64,000 bases of DNA from Pagrus major (lineage: Eukaryota > Chordata > Actinopteri > Spariformes > Sparidae). Position numbers and translations under genes: made by a program. The stretch lies in assembly GCF_040436345.1 (NCBI RefSeq), contig NC_133232.1, forward strand, positions 14,910,220 through 14,974,219, written 5' to 3'. Position 1 is the stretch's first letter, and each line of letters opens with the position of its first letter. The notes under the pieces were generated by a model. That model saw only the letters and a program-made list of their open reading frames with translations, did not search any database and was not told the DNA's origin. Shown here in pieces: positions 1 to 13,339 of the stretch.

Positions 1-3000
1 GTAATAAAAAATATTAATATCTCATGAGAAATTCTTTTTCATTTTTTCATTTTTCATTTTTTCTTTGTCTGAAAAAAAGAGAAGACGTGAGATCTGAGGA
101 GGACTTGAAGGGTCTTACAATGCATGAAGGAAAGGTTAACATGGCCGGGGCAGTGAACAGGGACACAAACAATGTATCCTGCTGCAATGAAACAGTTATG
201 ACTACACCCATGGCTGTCCTCATTCCAACATATAAAGTGATGGTCCAAAAAGCTCTGGCAGCTCTGCAGCTGCTTTTATAGTGCCAACGAGGCCATTTGA
301 ATTCAATTGGGATTCGAGACTTATGCAACATCCTGTTCTCGACATCAGCAAGGAAGCATTAACCTACAGCATCTGTTTTACCCCTGTAGAGTGTGCCTGA
401 CTCCGAACTGATGACTTCTGTCTGTGCTCAACATGGTCTGAGAAATATAGTGTGTTCCAGTCCAGGGGAGAAATTGCTGGTGGATGCAGTTAGCCGAGAA
501 AAGATAATTGCCTGACAAGCCATCTGTGAATTCTCCTCGGCCCGTATTCTCCCCCACAAACTAAACCGTATAGTCTTTTCTTTCTTCTCACCTTCTTTTG
601 TTCTCTCTTTTGACTGTCCTCTCCTGCAGGAAGGATGGAACCGTGAGGATCAGTTGCACTCTGATTAGGCAACAGTGTTGAGATCATTTGGAGTGGATTG
701 GTGTGGACGGATGGATGGGGGGGAGTTATACAGAGGCAGGAGGAGGTGGGCTCAAAGAGAAACCTTTGCATGAGGGGGTGGAGGCAGGGGGAAGAGAGTG
801 GAGGTGCAGCCCAAAGCAAACAGAAGGAGCTCAGAGTTTGGTTCTAGCCTCCATCGCTGATTACTTCCAGCTACGTGTGAAAGAATGCTACTGTTGAGCA
901 GCCAGCAGTAACCCTCCCACCCGACACCCCCACTGATGAACTGGCAACCTCCTCTTCACTCCTCTCTCTTTCCTCACTCCTGTCCCTCCCCCTCACTGGC
1001 TGAGCAGACCTTTGGCTGTATCGCCGTCCAGGCGTTTTATGATTTAATGATGGGAATGCTGGAGCAAATGAAAAAGGAAAAACATCCTCTTTGTTTTTTG
1101 TGAAGAATTTCAGCTTTGATGAGGTTCCTCTTGATTTGAGTGATTTAATGTCTCAGCACTTCTGCCCAGTTTTCAACATAAAGGTGTGTAAAGTGCACAT
1201 TGGCCACACAGTGTTGCCGAACTCCACACCCCCTCCCGAATCACCCTCTTCTTCAGGGGAGGATTATTTCCACCGCAGCCCCCTCACCCTGGCCTGAAGT
1301 GCGTCCCCTGTTGGTCAGATGATAATGTGCTCCTCATCCTATGTGTCAGGGGGAAGGAATGCTAATCTGGATGAGTTGCGGACTGCAAAGTCTGAGTTTT
1401 TTTGGCTGCCAGTTTCCACTGCGCACTACTTTCCATGTGGAGCGGCTCCAGAGCGGCCAGGCTACAGAAGGAATCCCCGGCCGAGGGAGCCGAAGTGTTG
1501 ACAGATTCCAGATTGTTCATCTGACCACACCTCTTCAATAAAGATCTCAGGCAGATGGGATGATCAAAGTATCAGGGCTTTACTCATCTGTATGTGTGAT
1601 ACGGGCTGATAGGTAAAAACTGTGCAAACCTTGAAGTCAGTCTTATCATGATACCTCTGACCGGTGCAGCACTACTCCTCAGATATGTCAACGATGACAC
1701 AGACCGTAGCTTGAATGATGAAGATCACATTGATTCTCATTTAATATTATGAAATAATCCAGTCCTAGAGAGTTTAGTTCCCTCTTCCATGAACAGTCAA
1801 TATATAATATATAATTTTTTCTTCACAATGGCAATATGATAGCTTCCCAGTCATTGTATTTCATTCACAGAAATGCAGTGGATGCAGCTGGATCATAGTT
1901 TTATGCTGGCAAGTCATATCACCCATTTTTACACCCAAGCCATTTTTATGGGGTATCTGTGATCTCAGAAATAAAAACTAGTTAACTGAGGTGTAAATTT
2001 ACACAAAATGCATTGCAATCAAAATGTGACTGGATCGGCCAGACCACATTTGGAGGTGGTTGGGCTTTCATTGTAATCAGATCACAGCCAGGTGGCTATT
2101 ACACAAATTCAGAATTCAGAACTCCAGGCTAACAGAAATAGTGAGGCTTGTCCTAATCTAGTCAGTGCATTCTGGTTTTATACATTTCAGGTTGGCCAAG
2201 CCGGGTTGGGGATTTGAACCAGGTGAAGCCAGGTGTAAGTTAACTGGATAAATGTGCCTTCACGGCTTTCTTTAACCTACTCCACATACACAGGGATTTT
2301 TGAAAACTGGGTTTTAAAACCAAAACAGTCTCCCCAAACAAGCGTTTAAGTGCAGTCTCTGTCCATACTAACACACCTGACATTGCATCTGACATCACAT
2401 ATATCACATGATAATCATGTACACTTGGCATGTGTGTGTCATCACAGCAATCACACACATTCGCCTAAAACTTGCTCACTTAAGGATACATTAACAAACA
2501 GGAGCCCAGCAGGAGAAAGGGTCAAAAATAGTTAGACCTCCACGGAAAATCGGGAGTGTTGGCAGGTACAGATGAGAGTAGCCATTCATCACTTTCCTAT
2601 CACCAGAACGACGACACCCCCTTTTGAGTGAAAACAGTCACACATCAAACATTAAACACACCACAGTTTCTTCACCTCCCCAAAGAATGAAGGGCAGTGT
2701 AAAAGGAGATCTGTGGCTTCAGGCCATCCGCAGACTGAATGAAAATGGTCAACTGTGGGACACACAGGTTAGTTCATGTTGTTGAGTAAATGACGTGCAG
2801 ATTGTCCCTGAACATGGAAGCAAATCACAAAAGTCTTTGTCATGGTGTAACTACACTTTTTATTGTGAAAGAATATGGCCTGACCATTAAACACCTGCTT
2901 TTAGAACAGTCTGTCTACTCGAAGACTGTCGGAGGGTATTTATTTTACTTTACTGCAAAAATAAAAGTGTATTTGTCTCAGATAGTTATTGTTCTTACAC

Positions 3001-4900
3001 AGTATATACATCAGGTTGTTGTGTACCCATGTGTGGGACAGTGGCTTAAAAGGACACCTCCCTACATATTTGTTATTTATTTTGATATTGACTGTTTAGT
3101 GATTGTTTAATTCGTTTATGTATTATTTACAACTAATTATTGTGGCTCAAAGGAAAAGAGTTAGGCATTGTAATTCCAGAGTTTCACCACAAGGGGGAGT
3201 TTGTGGTTTAGGGTCACTGTTGGTCAGCACAGGTCAATACATGCATTGTGTTGTTCTGATGGAGCTCAGAGAGGAGGGCATGATTTACAATGCTGCCTTA
3301 TGTTTGTGTTTGCAAAAGAAAATAAAGCAACATACAACTTCAAGCACACTGTGGTTCATTCAAGTGTGCTACACATGGAAATTAAAACAAGTTATCTAAC
3401 TATGATGGTTTCAGAACAATGACCAATAAAAAAGCTGTCCAATGACACATCTTGCCTCAAGGGAGGGGTAAAATGTGCCCTCTAGGGCTACACACCCGCC
3501 GTTAAATACTGATATATAAATGACACAATATCAAACAATTTGGAGGTTAAGGGGCGAGAGCCGCTGACTACACACGCCGACACACTACACACCTGTCTGT
3601 CTTGTAATTTAGAGTCTTGCGGTTGTCATGCACATTACATAACTGATCAGCGAGGGGGGTCACCATTACAAGATCACACACCAAGACGTGACAGGAATGA
3701 CACAGTCCAAGCAGTCCAGACAGATGGTTTGAAAGAGGAGTAAAAGAATCCATCTTTGTCAAACTGGAACAACACCCACCTACAGTGCAGTACTGAGTTC
3801 CCTCCCCAGGCAGCTTAACCACTGCTGATGGTTCCTCTTTCAAACCATCTGTCTTCTCTGGCCAACATGTTTACATTGTTGTCCTGAGGAATGATTTTTC
3901 TCCTTCAGATGTAAGTGGACAGCAGAGTCTGGACCTGAGGAGTTGGCCCTCCTGTGTTGTGCCATTAATTTATGGAGAGGTTGTTTTGGTGCCCCAATGT
4001 ACAAATCAGTTCAGTCCTGGCTGCATTCAACAGCATGAACTACATTACTCTGTTTATGCCTGGGTGTTTTGTCCTTGCTAGGTTTGAAGTGAACAGAGAT
4101 ATGATGTTTATTAACAGCAGTGCAGGCTATGGAAAGGACTAGCTGATTGAGTCAATGAAGCTGAGAGAATGGATGGACTGCTAAAAGTGTAACTCTCAAA
4201 CCAGTGATTTTCTTTTCTGCATCATTCTGTTTTGGGTTTGGCTGTTTGTTCGTAATGTATATGCTTATAAATGTTGGAATCATCAATAAAAACTAAACTG
4301 GAAAAAAAGAAGGATTGTGAACAAGAGATCCATTACTAGTAATGGAGTAGTGGTTTCACATAGTGGTATTGGTACTTTTACTTAAGTAAATGATCTGAGT
4401 ACCCCTTTCCACCACTGATTAGACTGATATTGTCCCTATATATCAGATCGCTGCATTTTGTAATTGTGTGTGTCAGAGAAGGAGTGTTAAGATAGCAGTG
4501 TGCTGCACTGTGTCCACAACTGGCTGCTGATTGGTTTTCCTGTGATTGGAAAAGCAGCTGCTGGCATCCAGCAGAGGAAGGAGGCCTGTTGACTCAGGGC
4601 CCTGCAGGGGCTGCCATGTTTTCCTATGCTGTTTTGGGGGCTTGGCTGCTGAAGTTCTCAGGGTGACAGAAACTCATCCATTTCTTGAACCGTGTGGCCC
4701 TTTATTTGAGCTGGTTTGGATCATCGTTGCCAGAGAAAACCTCTCTGAAGGAGAGAGCGGAGCCCCAGCACAGGATAAACACTAACCCCTCCAATCACAA
4801 TATGCCCCTCCCTGGCCCTGCTTATTTTGAAGAGGGATCATATTCAAATTTTGTCCTATTAACATTTCAAAGCATGATCAAATCATCAAGTACCGCAAGC
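1..4900. other. intergenic, no gene recognised
   Basis: Short open frames on both strands only, none with a recognisable domain. A pyrimidine-rich tract with AG at about 629 and another near 1008 look like acceptors, but nothing coding follows. It holds a 22-base perfect inverted repeat (3718/3833) and, near 4330-4420, a sequence ending in CCACCACTG like common fish MITE ends. I see nothing else. Confidence 0.5.
3718..3854. repeat. 22-base perfect inverted repeat with 93-base spacer
   Basis: AGACAGATGGTTTGAAAGAG at 3718 plus two bases is matched by its exact reverse complement at 3833-3854. Arms do not extend beyond 22 bases. This could be the ends of a tiny MITE or a hairpin; no target duplication seen. 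Confidence 0.7.
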
Positions 4901-4903
4901 ACT

Positions 4904-4925
4904 CCCCCCCCCCCCCCCCCCCCCC
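4904..4925. repeat. poly-C tract
   Basis: Uninterrupted run of about 22 C. The run length is likely uncertain in assembly. Confidence 0.9.
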
Positions 4926-5259
4926 TCCTTCTCTTTTCCAAGTCACAAATGGCTTCTATATTTGAACGTGAGCGGGTGGAACCTGAGCACTGGAGGAAAT
5001 TTAATTTCATGTAGATTATTGTTCCCAATCTCCCCTCTCGTCTATTACGGTGATTCAATTTAAAACTTTTTAGAGGGCCTTTGACATCACAGAGAGACAC
5101 TGCAAGTTCTATGAAGTTTTTACAACTGCCCTGAGTAGACTCCATTTTAAAGAGTGGGCCCTCATCCAACATATATATTATTCTAACTTTCTTACTGCCA
5201 CGAGACAGTGGCTCCTCTGTGCTTTGAGAGTCCATAGATGGCCCTCCCCATTTAGTAAG

Positions 5260-6415
5260 ACCATTCCCCAACCAGAAGGCCTGGATAAATGTAGAGGTGA
5301 GGGCTCTTTACAGAGCCAAAAAAGTTGCCTTACAGTCAGGTGATAAGGAAGCATACAACACTGCCAGAGCACGACTGACTCTAGAATTCCACTGGATGCA
5401 TGTCCATTGTGGAACGGCTCCAGTACGGTTTTGCTCTGTCTTCCATCGTCCATTGAGTTGGGCACGGCGCAGCATTGCCGGACAGCTGGAATTGCAAGAC
5501 CAAGGAGTTCCCGCGATAATTACGTGTCTGCAGGCTGCAGCGGAGCTCTGTGGGCCGGTGCATGTCTCTGCCCCTGGGCCAGGAGAGTTACCATGGCAAG
5601 GCGCAGCAAAAAATAAATAAACAAATAAAAAATAAAAAACGGCAGCCATCGGCCCATTATTGATCGGCCAACCGGGAAAAGTCCTGGTACTCCCAATGGC
5701 CAATCCGCCCCTGGCCCCCATCATGAGTGAGGTCACACTGCTGGATGAGCTGAACACATTACATCTCCTCAACAAAGACTCAGCTGTGAAGTCTACTCCG
5801 TCTCCAGAGGACCGGCCACTGTCAATAACCACAGCGGATGTTAGAAAACTCACTAGCTGAAGTTATTACTGACATTTCTAACATCACTCTCACAGGAGAC
5901 TGTTCCCTCCTTCCTCAAGACAGCCATCATTCCTGTACCTAAAAGTCTGCTGTGTCTAGTTTTAATGACTATTGCCATGTGGCTCTCACCCCAATCCTGA
6001 TGAAGTGCTTTGAGAAACTGGATCTCCAGCACATCAAGGCAACATCCCTGTCAGCCTGGACCCTCACCAGTATGCTCTCAGAACCAACAGATCTCCAGAG
6101 GATGCCATATCTACTGGCCTCCACTCAGTCTTCACACACCTGGACAATAAGAACAGCTACATCAGGATGCTGTTTGTTGACTTCAGCTCAGTATCCAACA
6201 CAATTTCACCTATGAAGCTGATCTAAACACTCTGCAACTGGATACTGGACTTCCTCACAAGTAGACCCCAGAGAGTTTGGATTGGCAGTCACACCTCCTC
6301 TGTCAGCAAAACCAAGTAGCTGATTGTTGATTTTAGAAAAAAGTAGGCAAAGACACACACCACTGTCTACATCAGTGGAGCTGAGGTGGAGCAGGTCAAC
6401 AGTTACAGGCATTGG
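5260..6415 (+). mobile_element. L2-type LINE remnant (reverse transcriptase), 5' part
   Basis: Broken frames give RALYRAKKVALQSGDKEAYN (from 5297), then [56 protein letters not shown] and LDFLTSRPQRVRIGSHTSS, in LINE-2 order for fish. Stops and frame shifts are frequent and the segment with the catalytic ADD box is missing. A further unrelated insert of about 300 bases seems to lie at 5385-5690 (contains an A-rich tail). Inactive fossil. Confidence 0.8.
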
Positions 6416-7886
6416 GACCTATCCACATGGTTCTAACAATAGAGTGCCGTGCATGTAGACCAAAGTCTAACATGTGGCCTCCTTGCACTAACAAAGCCTG
6501 GTAAACAATGGAAAGAGTGTAATCCCAAATGTCCAGGAGGTGGTGCCTGGTTGCTACAGTCCCCAAGGTTGAAACTCCCTTCTCCCATTGGCTGAAAGCG
6601 CACCTGAATGCATTGTCAGTTCCGCGCAACAGCCAGATACATGGAGAACCTTAAAAACAGCTGCAGGCCCATTTGAAGGCAGTCCCATCATAACATGTTG
6701 CTGGAAGCATTAGCTTTCACCTGCATAGCGGTTACTACAAGGGAGCAACCAAAAGTTTGGATTTTACCTTCGCTTAGGCTGCAGTTTTATACCTCGTTGG
6801 ACGAGCCAAGACTGCCCTGTGTTTACCAAACACGTCCCGGATCCAGATAAGACACTGCGCAACCCAGCCTCTCATCCCTGCAGAAGTGAGGATCTTTCTC
6901 CTCAGCAAAAAGTGGCCGGCTTTGCCCGGTTTTCTTCACCCACGTCAACTTCGAGCCGGAGTTCATTCACCAGCCACTGAATGATAGAAAGGCAAGTATT
7001 TTCCCTCCACATCTGTTTCTGCCTCCTTGCTGCTCTCCGAGCGTTAGCTTTTTTTTCTCTGTCTCTTCCTCTACTAACAGACACATACACACACGCATAT
7101 GTTCAGGTAAACACACACACATCTCATGAGCAGCTATAACATCAGACATGTTTCAGTAGCACCTACACCAAAGTCGGAACCTCAGAGTCCAGCTCTGTCC
7201 TAACCACACTGTGATTAAAGACACATGTTAGGTCGACAGACGCTGTTCCGCCATTGTTTGTTCAAGCCTCGCGCAGTCACCTCCATTGACCAGCCCATAG
7301 CATGACTTGGCCACGTCCGCCATCTTGAACACTTCGTGACGTCATCTTCCAAGAGATCGCATCAGCCATCTTGGCTCTCTCTCTTGCTCCATGTCCACCA
7401 TCTTGGCTCTCTCTCTCCCTCTTTGTCTCTCCGACACACACACGTACACCACTTGTTTGTTTGTTGCTTGAGTTGTCTTTGTGTTTGGTTTCATAGTTTA
7501 GCTGTAGTTGAATGATAGATGTTTGTCGATTGAAGTAATATTGATCATTTATCAGTTTTGCTAACATTAATAAATTCTATTATATTGTACAGAGCAGTTT
7601 TCTGTGATTATTTTGTGCAAATGTTTTGTGGTAACAGCTGGTTGTGATGGTCTGTGCTCGGATTAATTTCCTTCACTGTTTTTTTTATTTTAAATATTTT
7701 ATTAATATTTACATTTAAAGTGAACCCTGCTTTTGAGACTATTTTCTGGTGTGGTTATTGGTCCCTGATTCCATCATGGTGCTCCGTTTTATTGATTTAA
7801 TTAATAATTTGTATTATGAATTTAATAATTACTAATAGTCATTATTAATTGCTAATAACCACACCTGCCCTACCTTTTTACACAAC
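6411..7886. mobile_element. 1.48-kb insertion inside the L2 LINE
   Basis: The L2 frame stops at ...VNSYR (6410) and resumes at 7887 with RFLGITITENLSWSSHI. ACAGG is present at both edges, consistent with a 5-base target duplication. The insert has GC-rich promoter-like sequence, YY1-like and CRE motifs, then an AT-rich end with AATAAA; no coding frame. A solo LTR is possible, but the ends are not the usual TG...CA, so the class is left open. Confidence 0.6.
7250..7415. promoter_or_regulatory. YY1-like and CRE motif cluster in the insertion
   Basis: Three YY1-type motifs (CGCCATCTTG near 7318, AGCCATCTTGG near 7364, ACCATCTTGG near 7397), a further CGCCATTGT near 7250, and a palindromic CRE TGACGTCA at 7337-7344. 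Such density fits the promoter of a mobile element; activity is inferred. Confidence 0.4.
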
Positions 7887-7955
7887 ACAGGTTCCTTGGA
7901 ATTACCATCACTGAGAACCTGTCTTGGTCATCACACATACAGGTCGACATGAGGA
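7887..7955 (+). mobile_element. L2-type LINE remnant, continuation
   Basis: Encodes RFLGITITENLSWSSHIQVD in frame with the L2 3' reverse-transcriptase region, picking up where the upstream part is cut at 6410. Recognisable homology ends soon after. Confidence 0.75.
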
Positions 7956-7959
7956 GAAC

Positions 7960-10900
7960 TGTTCCCAGTTACAGTATTGTAACAACTCTGAGACCAGAAG
8001 TTGGCATGTGGTCTCAGCAGTCATGCGGTAAAGAAAATCCTCCTGGTGGAAAGAACAGTCCAGTGTGTGGATTGTCAGGACAAAAGTTGGACAACATGGT
8101 GGTTTCAACACGAGGATTCCCAGCTCAGTTGGTGTGCAATCTGATGACAAAAGCTGGAGTGAAAGGTCACAAGAGGAAAACAGATGTGTTAAGGTTGGGA
8201 GAAGTGGCAGAAAGAGCCTCCTCTGGCCTAAGGGGAGGACACTCGCTGGAAGCCTCCAGGAGAGGGGCAGTGACCTGGCCACCACTGCTGACCTGCCAAC
8301 TGAAGGGTTGACGCTAATGACTGAAACTTTCTGAGGTTGGGCACCACCTGACAACCTCTCCTCCTGGCCAAGCTACATCCATTAGTAATGAGTATATACG
8401 TAAAGGTATCTCTGATGTAAAACAAACCTCTGAAGCCAAACCTGCATATGAAGGCAGTTGCAACTGATTTTTCTTTGACTGGCCAGCAAACCCTTGGATG
8501 TATCAAGAGTTCATTTGCAAAGGACATTCTTAATTTAATAAACAGCAACAACAGTTTGATTGATATTCATTTGCATGCACAGTTAAAAAAAAAAAACATG
8601 ATTTAGGAAAATATAAAACATTTTCGTTATTTTCGAAACAACTCAATACCAGTTAGATTAATATTCCTGGAGGGCACAAAAACAACGACAAAAGAATGGT
8701 TAAGAAATAAATTAAAAACAAAAATATCTGGTTTTGCAAATGAACCCTTCATATCCAGACAACGGAGTGTCTGAGCTTCCAACTTTCTTGTCATTGTCCT
8801 CGTTTATGAATGTTAATCCATGCTGTGGTTCAGGTTAGTGGGAAATATCAGAGGTTCAGGCAGCTGTTAGTAATTAATAACTTACAGAGTCACTGCATGT
8901 GATGTGGTGGCTAAATGTGGTACAAATCAGCATGGAGCAAGCAGAGGTTGAATCTTGATACCTCTGCTTGTTAACTTATTCAACCCGCTATGTCGTGGTC
9001 AATATGGAGGAAAGCAGCCGTGATTTTGAACTGTAGTGAGGAAGAGATAAGACAAACGTTTTCCAACGTGATTGGGCATATTTATTATTTGACATCTCTG
9101 ACACTGGACAATTTTTGCTGGATTTGATTCAAACTGACGGCTGTTGGATCTTCATGATCATTACTTGTGATGACATAGGCATGCTGGTAATCATGCCTTT
9201 TCCAAAAATAGCACTGTTTGTGACTGCTTGTGTTGTAGACTGTCATGTCTGCTGGGTCACTGTAGTAGCTTCTTGACTACATTGCCACTTGCCAGTAATT
9301 TTGTGCCACCATTCTTTAAGACCTGTCCCCTCCTTGGATATTTGTTCTAGCTCTGACACTGTGTAGCTCAGCATGGAAACACTGTCCAGAGAGAATTTTA
9401 TATCAAAATTATATTAAATTTGGATTGATTAGCTTTACCTCAGACTGTTCACTGAATGATACATTTAAAAACACATTTTCACATACAAGGACAGTGGAGT
9501 TTATCCTCCATCACTTACATTGAAGCTTGTGAGGAAGGGCTCTTTCAAGACAGGAGGAATGATCACTTGGAGCAGAAACTATTTCAGTGTTTCGAAGGGG
9601 AAATGAAAATTGAAATTGTGAATATTAATATTGGGGCCTAAATCTCTGCAGATCGTCACATGTGTGCTAACAGTGTATGTGTGACTGTCATACAGTAGAA
9701 AAGCTACATCTCTGTCATCAGTGGGAGACTGCTGTGTCATGCAGCATCTGTGGGAACTAGCAGAAATAAGCATTCACACACCCCTCTCTAAATGCTAACA
9801 AATGAAGACTTAAAAGGCCTCAGACATGGTTGTCAGTGGTACATGTGGTGCATGATGATCCCGTTACTCTTTCAAAGCATCATTTTTCCCACTGTCTGCC
9901 CCCTCAGAGGGGCTCAGTCACTGCTCTGTGGCAAAGGAGAGTTCAAGTCACTGCTAGAGAGAGGGAGTCAACCCCAGACACACAGACAGACAGAGCAACA
10001 TGGTGGTTCAATCACCCTGTCATTTTCTTTGTCTCATTACCCCTTTTGTCAGCATCAAAAGCCTCGGCTTAATAGGACCTTGTTTTCTTTTCCATGTTGG
10101 TCCTCAGACATGCTTGTATTACCCCACAATGGAAGCAGGGTGTGTGCAGAGTAACGTCCCCATCATCTGTGTAATTTTGTCCCATGGTGCTAAATACACA
10201 GAGCCTGCCACAGTGACACGTAGAGAAGAGAGGAGGCAGAGGGAGTCATCGTCTTCAGTCAGTCTGGTTCGCCAAAACAGACATCAAATTAAAGGGTTTT
10301 GGTTGAAACAAACACTCCTTACCTTGCCAACCACCATGGCCACAGAGAGGACATGGGAAGGACAGGGCATCACAACCAGGCACAGAGATGTGGATTAAAA
10401 AGCCAAAGTTCAGACGAACCAGAGGCCAAGCTCTCAAAATGTGCATGTAGAAACACTCACATTATCAAATAATTAGTGTACTACACACAAATGTTCTGCA
10501 ATCACCAACCGTGTGCTCCCACTCTCCCTTGGAAATAAGATTTTGAATGAATGATTTAAAGGTAAACTATGCAGGATTTTCCTAACACACAAAACAAAAT
10601 AATGTATGGACTCATACAAGGATAATTCCTCTCAATCGTCACGTATGACCCACTAACAGTGTTTGGCACTGTCTGTATCTGTAGAGACCTGCCCTGGTTT
10701 CTAATGTCTGTCTGTATTTTCTTATTTTCTTAGTGTTTCGCTGTGTTCAGGACTTTCTGTGTGTCAACCTTTGAGCAGTGGTGTGGACCCTCCAGCCAAT
10801 AATAAACAACAGTTTGCCCTGCCGTCTACATCTCTCTCCTCTTCTCTCACTCTGTTATGGCTGTTTTTAAGGATTTAAGGTGTTTTTGACTGAGGGTGGA

Positions 10901-11245
10901 ACTGGGCTACTCACACACACACGAAGAGCAGAGAGGCAAACAGTGGAGAGTTGTGCGAGGGTGTAATCGCTGTGACCGCTGTGAAACAATCAGGAACCAG
11001 GAAATAATGTTTTATTTCTCCCACTCACTGCTTTGCTCTCATTAATGCCACTCTTTCTCTTCATTCACTCTCTCTCTCTCTCTAGCTACATCCACACCAA
11101 TACATTTTCATTTTAAAAAAAAATGCTAAACTTTTGCTACATTTGCACCTAGCATTTACACTACAGTGAAGACTTTTGGGAATGCTGCAGGCCTGTTCGG
11201 GCTGCGTTTTAGTCCCAGTGCTACTCTCAACACTCATCTGGACAT
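7960..11245. other. intergenic, no gene recognised
   Basis: No domain-bearing frame. A sequence at about 10560-10700 starting TAAAGGTAAACTATGCAGG resembles fish MITE ends, a CT microsatellite lies at 11070-11085, and TCCACACCAATACATTTTC at about 11090 resembles a hAT-type repeat end. Otherwise nothing seen. Confidence 0.45.
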
Positions 11246-12015
11246 CAGGGATGGGTGATCAAACAAAATTTGGTTTTGATCCGATACCAATTAATTCAAG
11301 GCCAATATCGATACAAATGCTTTTTATTATGAAAACACAGGACGGTTTTTAAAGGCAAATAACAAAAATATTTATGTTATTAATGTAAAGTGAAAGTGGA
11401 TACATACAAAAGGTTATTATATATACTATTGATAATTATAATATAATTATATTTATAAGTAATTTATAATTAATTATATTTAAAAAGGTTACTATATTCA
11501 GCCATTTTTATATTTCAGGTTTAAGATATATTATTACTTTATAAGTTTCATTAAAGTAATTCATTTAGATAACAAGTTCCAATGGGCTCGATATATTATT
11601 TGGATGTATGAATATAGTATGCTGTATTTAATCAGTTTGACTGAAGCATATATTTTACTGTAGATACCTGGATATTCCCTGCCTCTCTGAAAAGACTCTG
11701 TGTTCTCTTTCTCATGGTCTTTTATGTGTTTCAGTAAGTTTGTGGTGTTGCTCCAGTAGTGAACAGCTTTCCTACACGCATCACAGTTTGCAGCGTTCTC
11801 ATTTACAGCTGTGAAGTAGCTCCAAACGACGCCTCTTGCGTTCAGCCATCACTGCATGTTGGATTAAACCAGTGTTCAGGGTGAGCACCGGGGCGAGCTG
11901 CGTGCCCTAGACAGGAGAAGGCTTACATATCCAACTGACGCTTGTATCGATCTGCAAAAGGAGTATGTGGTGTAGGTAGAATCGATATTTCTGGATCGAT
12001 CCGCCAACCTCTAAT
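11246..12015 (-). mobile_element. hAT transposon remnant with BED zinc finger
   Basis: Reading leftward near 11790-11706 gives a BED finger: CDACRKAVHYWSNTTN, then LLKHIKDHEKE, with C-x2-C and H-x3-H spacing. Outer ends resemble each other inverted (CAGGGATGGGTGATC at 11253 and the complement of GATCCGCCAACCTCTA at 11997). Most of the transposase is deleted; the centre is AT-rich filler. Confidence 0.7.
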
Positions 12016-13330
12016 GGACATAGACCATTTTTGTTTTGCCAGTGAGGAGGGGCTAACTTTAAATGGTGTGTCTAACAACAGCAACTATGAATCCTGCTGA
12101 GTATGCTTTTAAAGCCAAGTAATGGTGAAAGTTCAAAGATGAGTTAACAACGTGAGTGTATAACGTTCACTTTTCAGACTCCATGGAACTTTACATCCAG
12201 TCTCAAACTAACAATGATATTTCTCTAATCTCAGTCACGTTTTAGTTGCCTTAACTTTAAGGTTTTCTTTTTAGAATAAACGCTTGGACATACCCATTCA
12301 TTTTTTTCAATTTTGTTGAAACTGTTTAACAGAGGTGTAAGATCAGGTCATGTCTGCACTGTTGAACTGTGTTGTTTTATACTGAGAGGTGTTCCTAATA
12401 TTTGTCCACCTCATTTATTTTAATAAAGCGAGACTAAAAGTTTATATTGCTCAAAGCATCATTGTCTCTGGAGCTCGCATTTAAAATGTTCAACCTGCAC
12501 ATTTTCCACACTGTGTTTATCGTGTCAAACTTTTATTTATTATACTTACAAAGTGCTTCTCTGCTTCTATGACCTTGTGCACCTACGCTGTCTTTGAATA
12601 GCACTTTAAATAAATTGTGGCCACTTTTTCCCCCATGTTTGTGTGGTCTTGGTATCTGGCATACTTGCATGTGTAGTGGTCATCCATTCTTAGCAGTGTG
12701 ACATCTTTCCCACCCACTCAAACCATGAGCCAACAGGCTCCATGACTGACGTCAGTGTGCAGAGACCCCACAGAGGCTTGTGGTGTGTGAGTGTGTGGGA
12801 TGAGAAACTGCAGGGTTTTCTCTGGAGCTCCCGTCTTACTCAGCCTAGCTCCGTGTTGCTGCATCACTGCTGAGTTAGTACAGAGGGTAAGAGCAGCGAG
12901 GCCCACAAACCACCAGGACATCAGAGCGGTCGCACACAGAGCTGACTAGACCTTTATGTGTCATACACTGCCAACCCACCAAACCATGATCCACATAGCC
13001 AGGTTGTAATTGTGTGGCACTTCTGGGGCTGCAGCCTTTAAACAGTGCGTGTTAATACGTCACAGCGGCTGACCCGGGCTGTCCCATTGCAAAGCTCTTT
13101 CAAATTTAGCACATAGAGGAATGTTGCTTTGTCTGCCTGAATTTAGAGGTCATAACTAGTGTATCCATTGTTGTTTGCAATGTCGTTGCCACCATCAGTT
13201 GTCAGTGACTTATTTAATGGTGTATTAGCTGGGCCAATTCAGGGGACCAATCGTTACCTTGTCAAGTATTCAAGGTGTATGGCCATTGGTAACCAGGGGT
13301 GTCAAGGGACTGAGTATTAAGAGCTTATGT
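12016..13330. other. intergenic, nothing recognised
   Basis: No coding frame with a domain, no RNA gene and no obvious repeat; AT-rich with scattered AATAAA signals. Confidence 0.4.
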
Positions 13331-13339
13331 GAAGAGAAC

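Noticed and set aside
600..1100. acceptor-like tracts at about 629 and 1008 suggesting exons of an unseen gene
   Set aside because: No conserved protein follows and no matching donor in phase; cannot be supported.
5308..5853. 181-codon minus-strand frame
   Set aside because: Overlaps the L2 LINE remnant and its insert; the LINE protein reads on the opposite strand and no domain is seen here.
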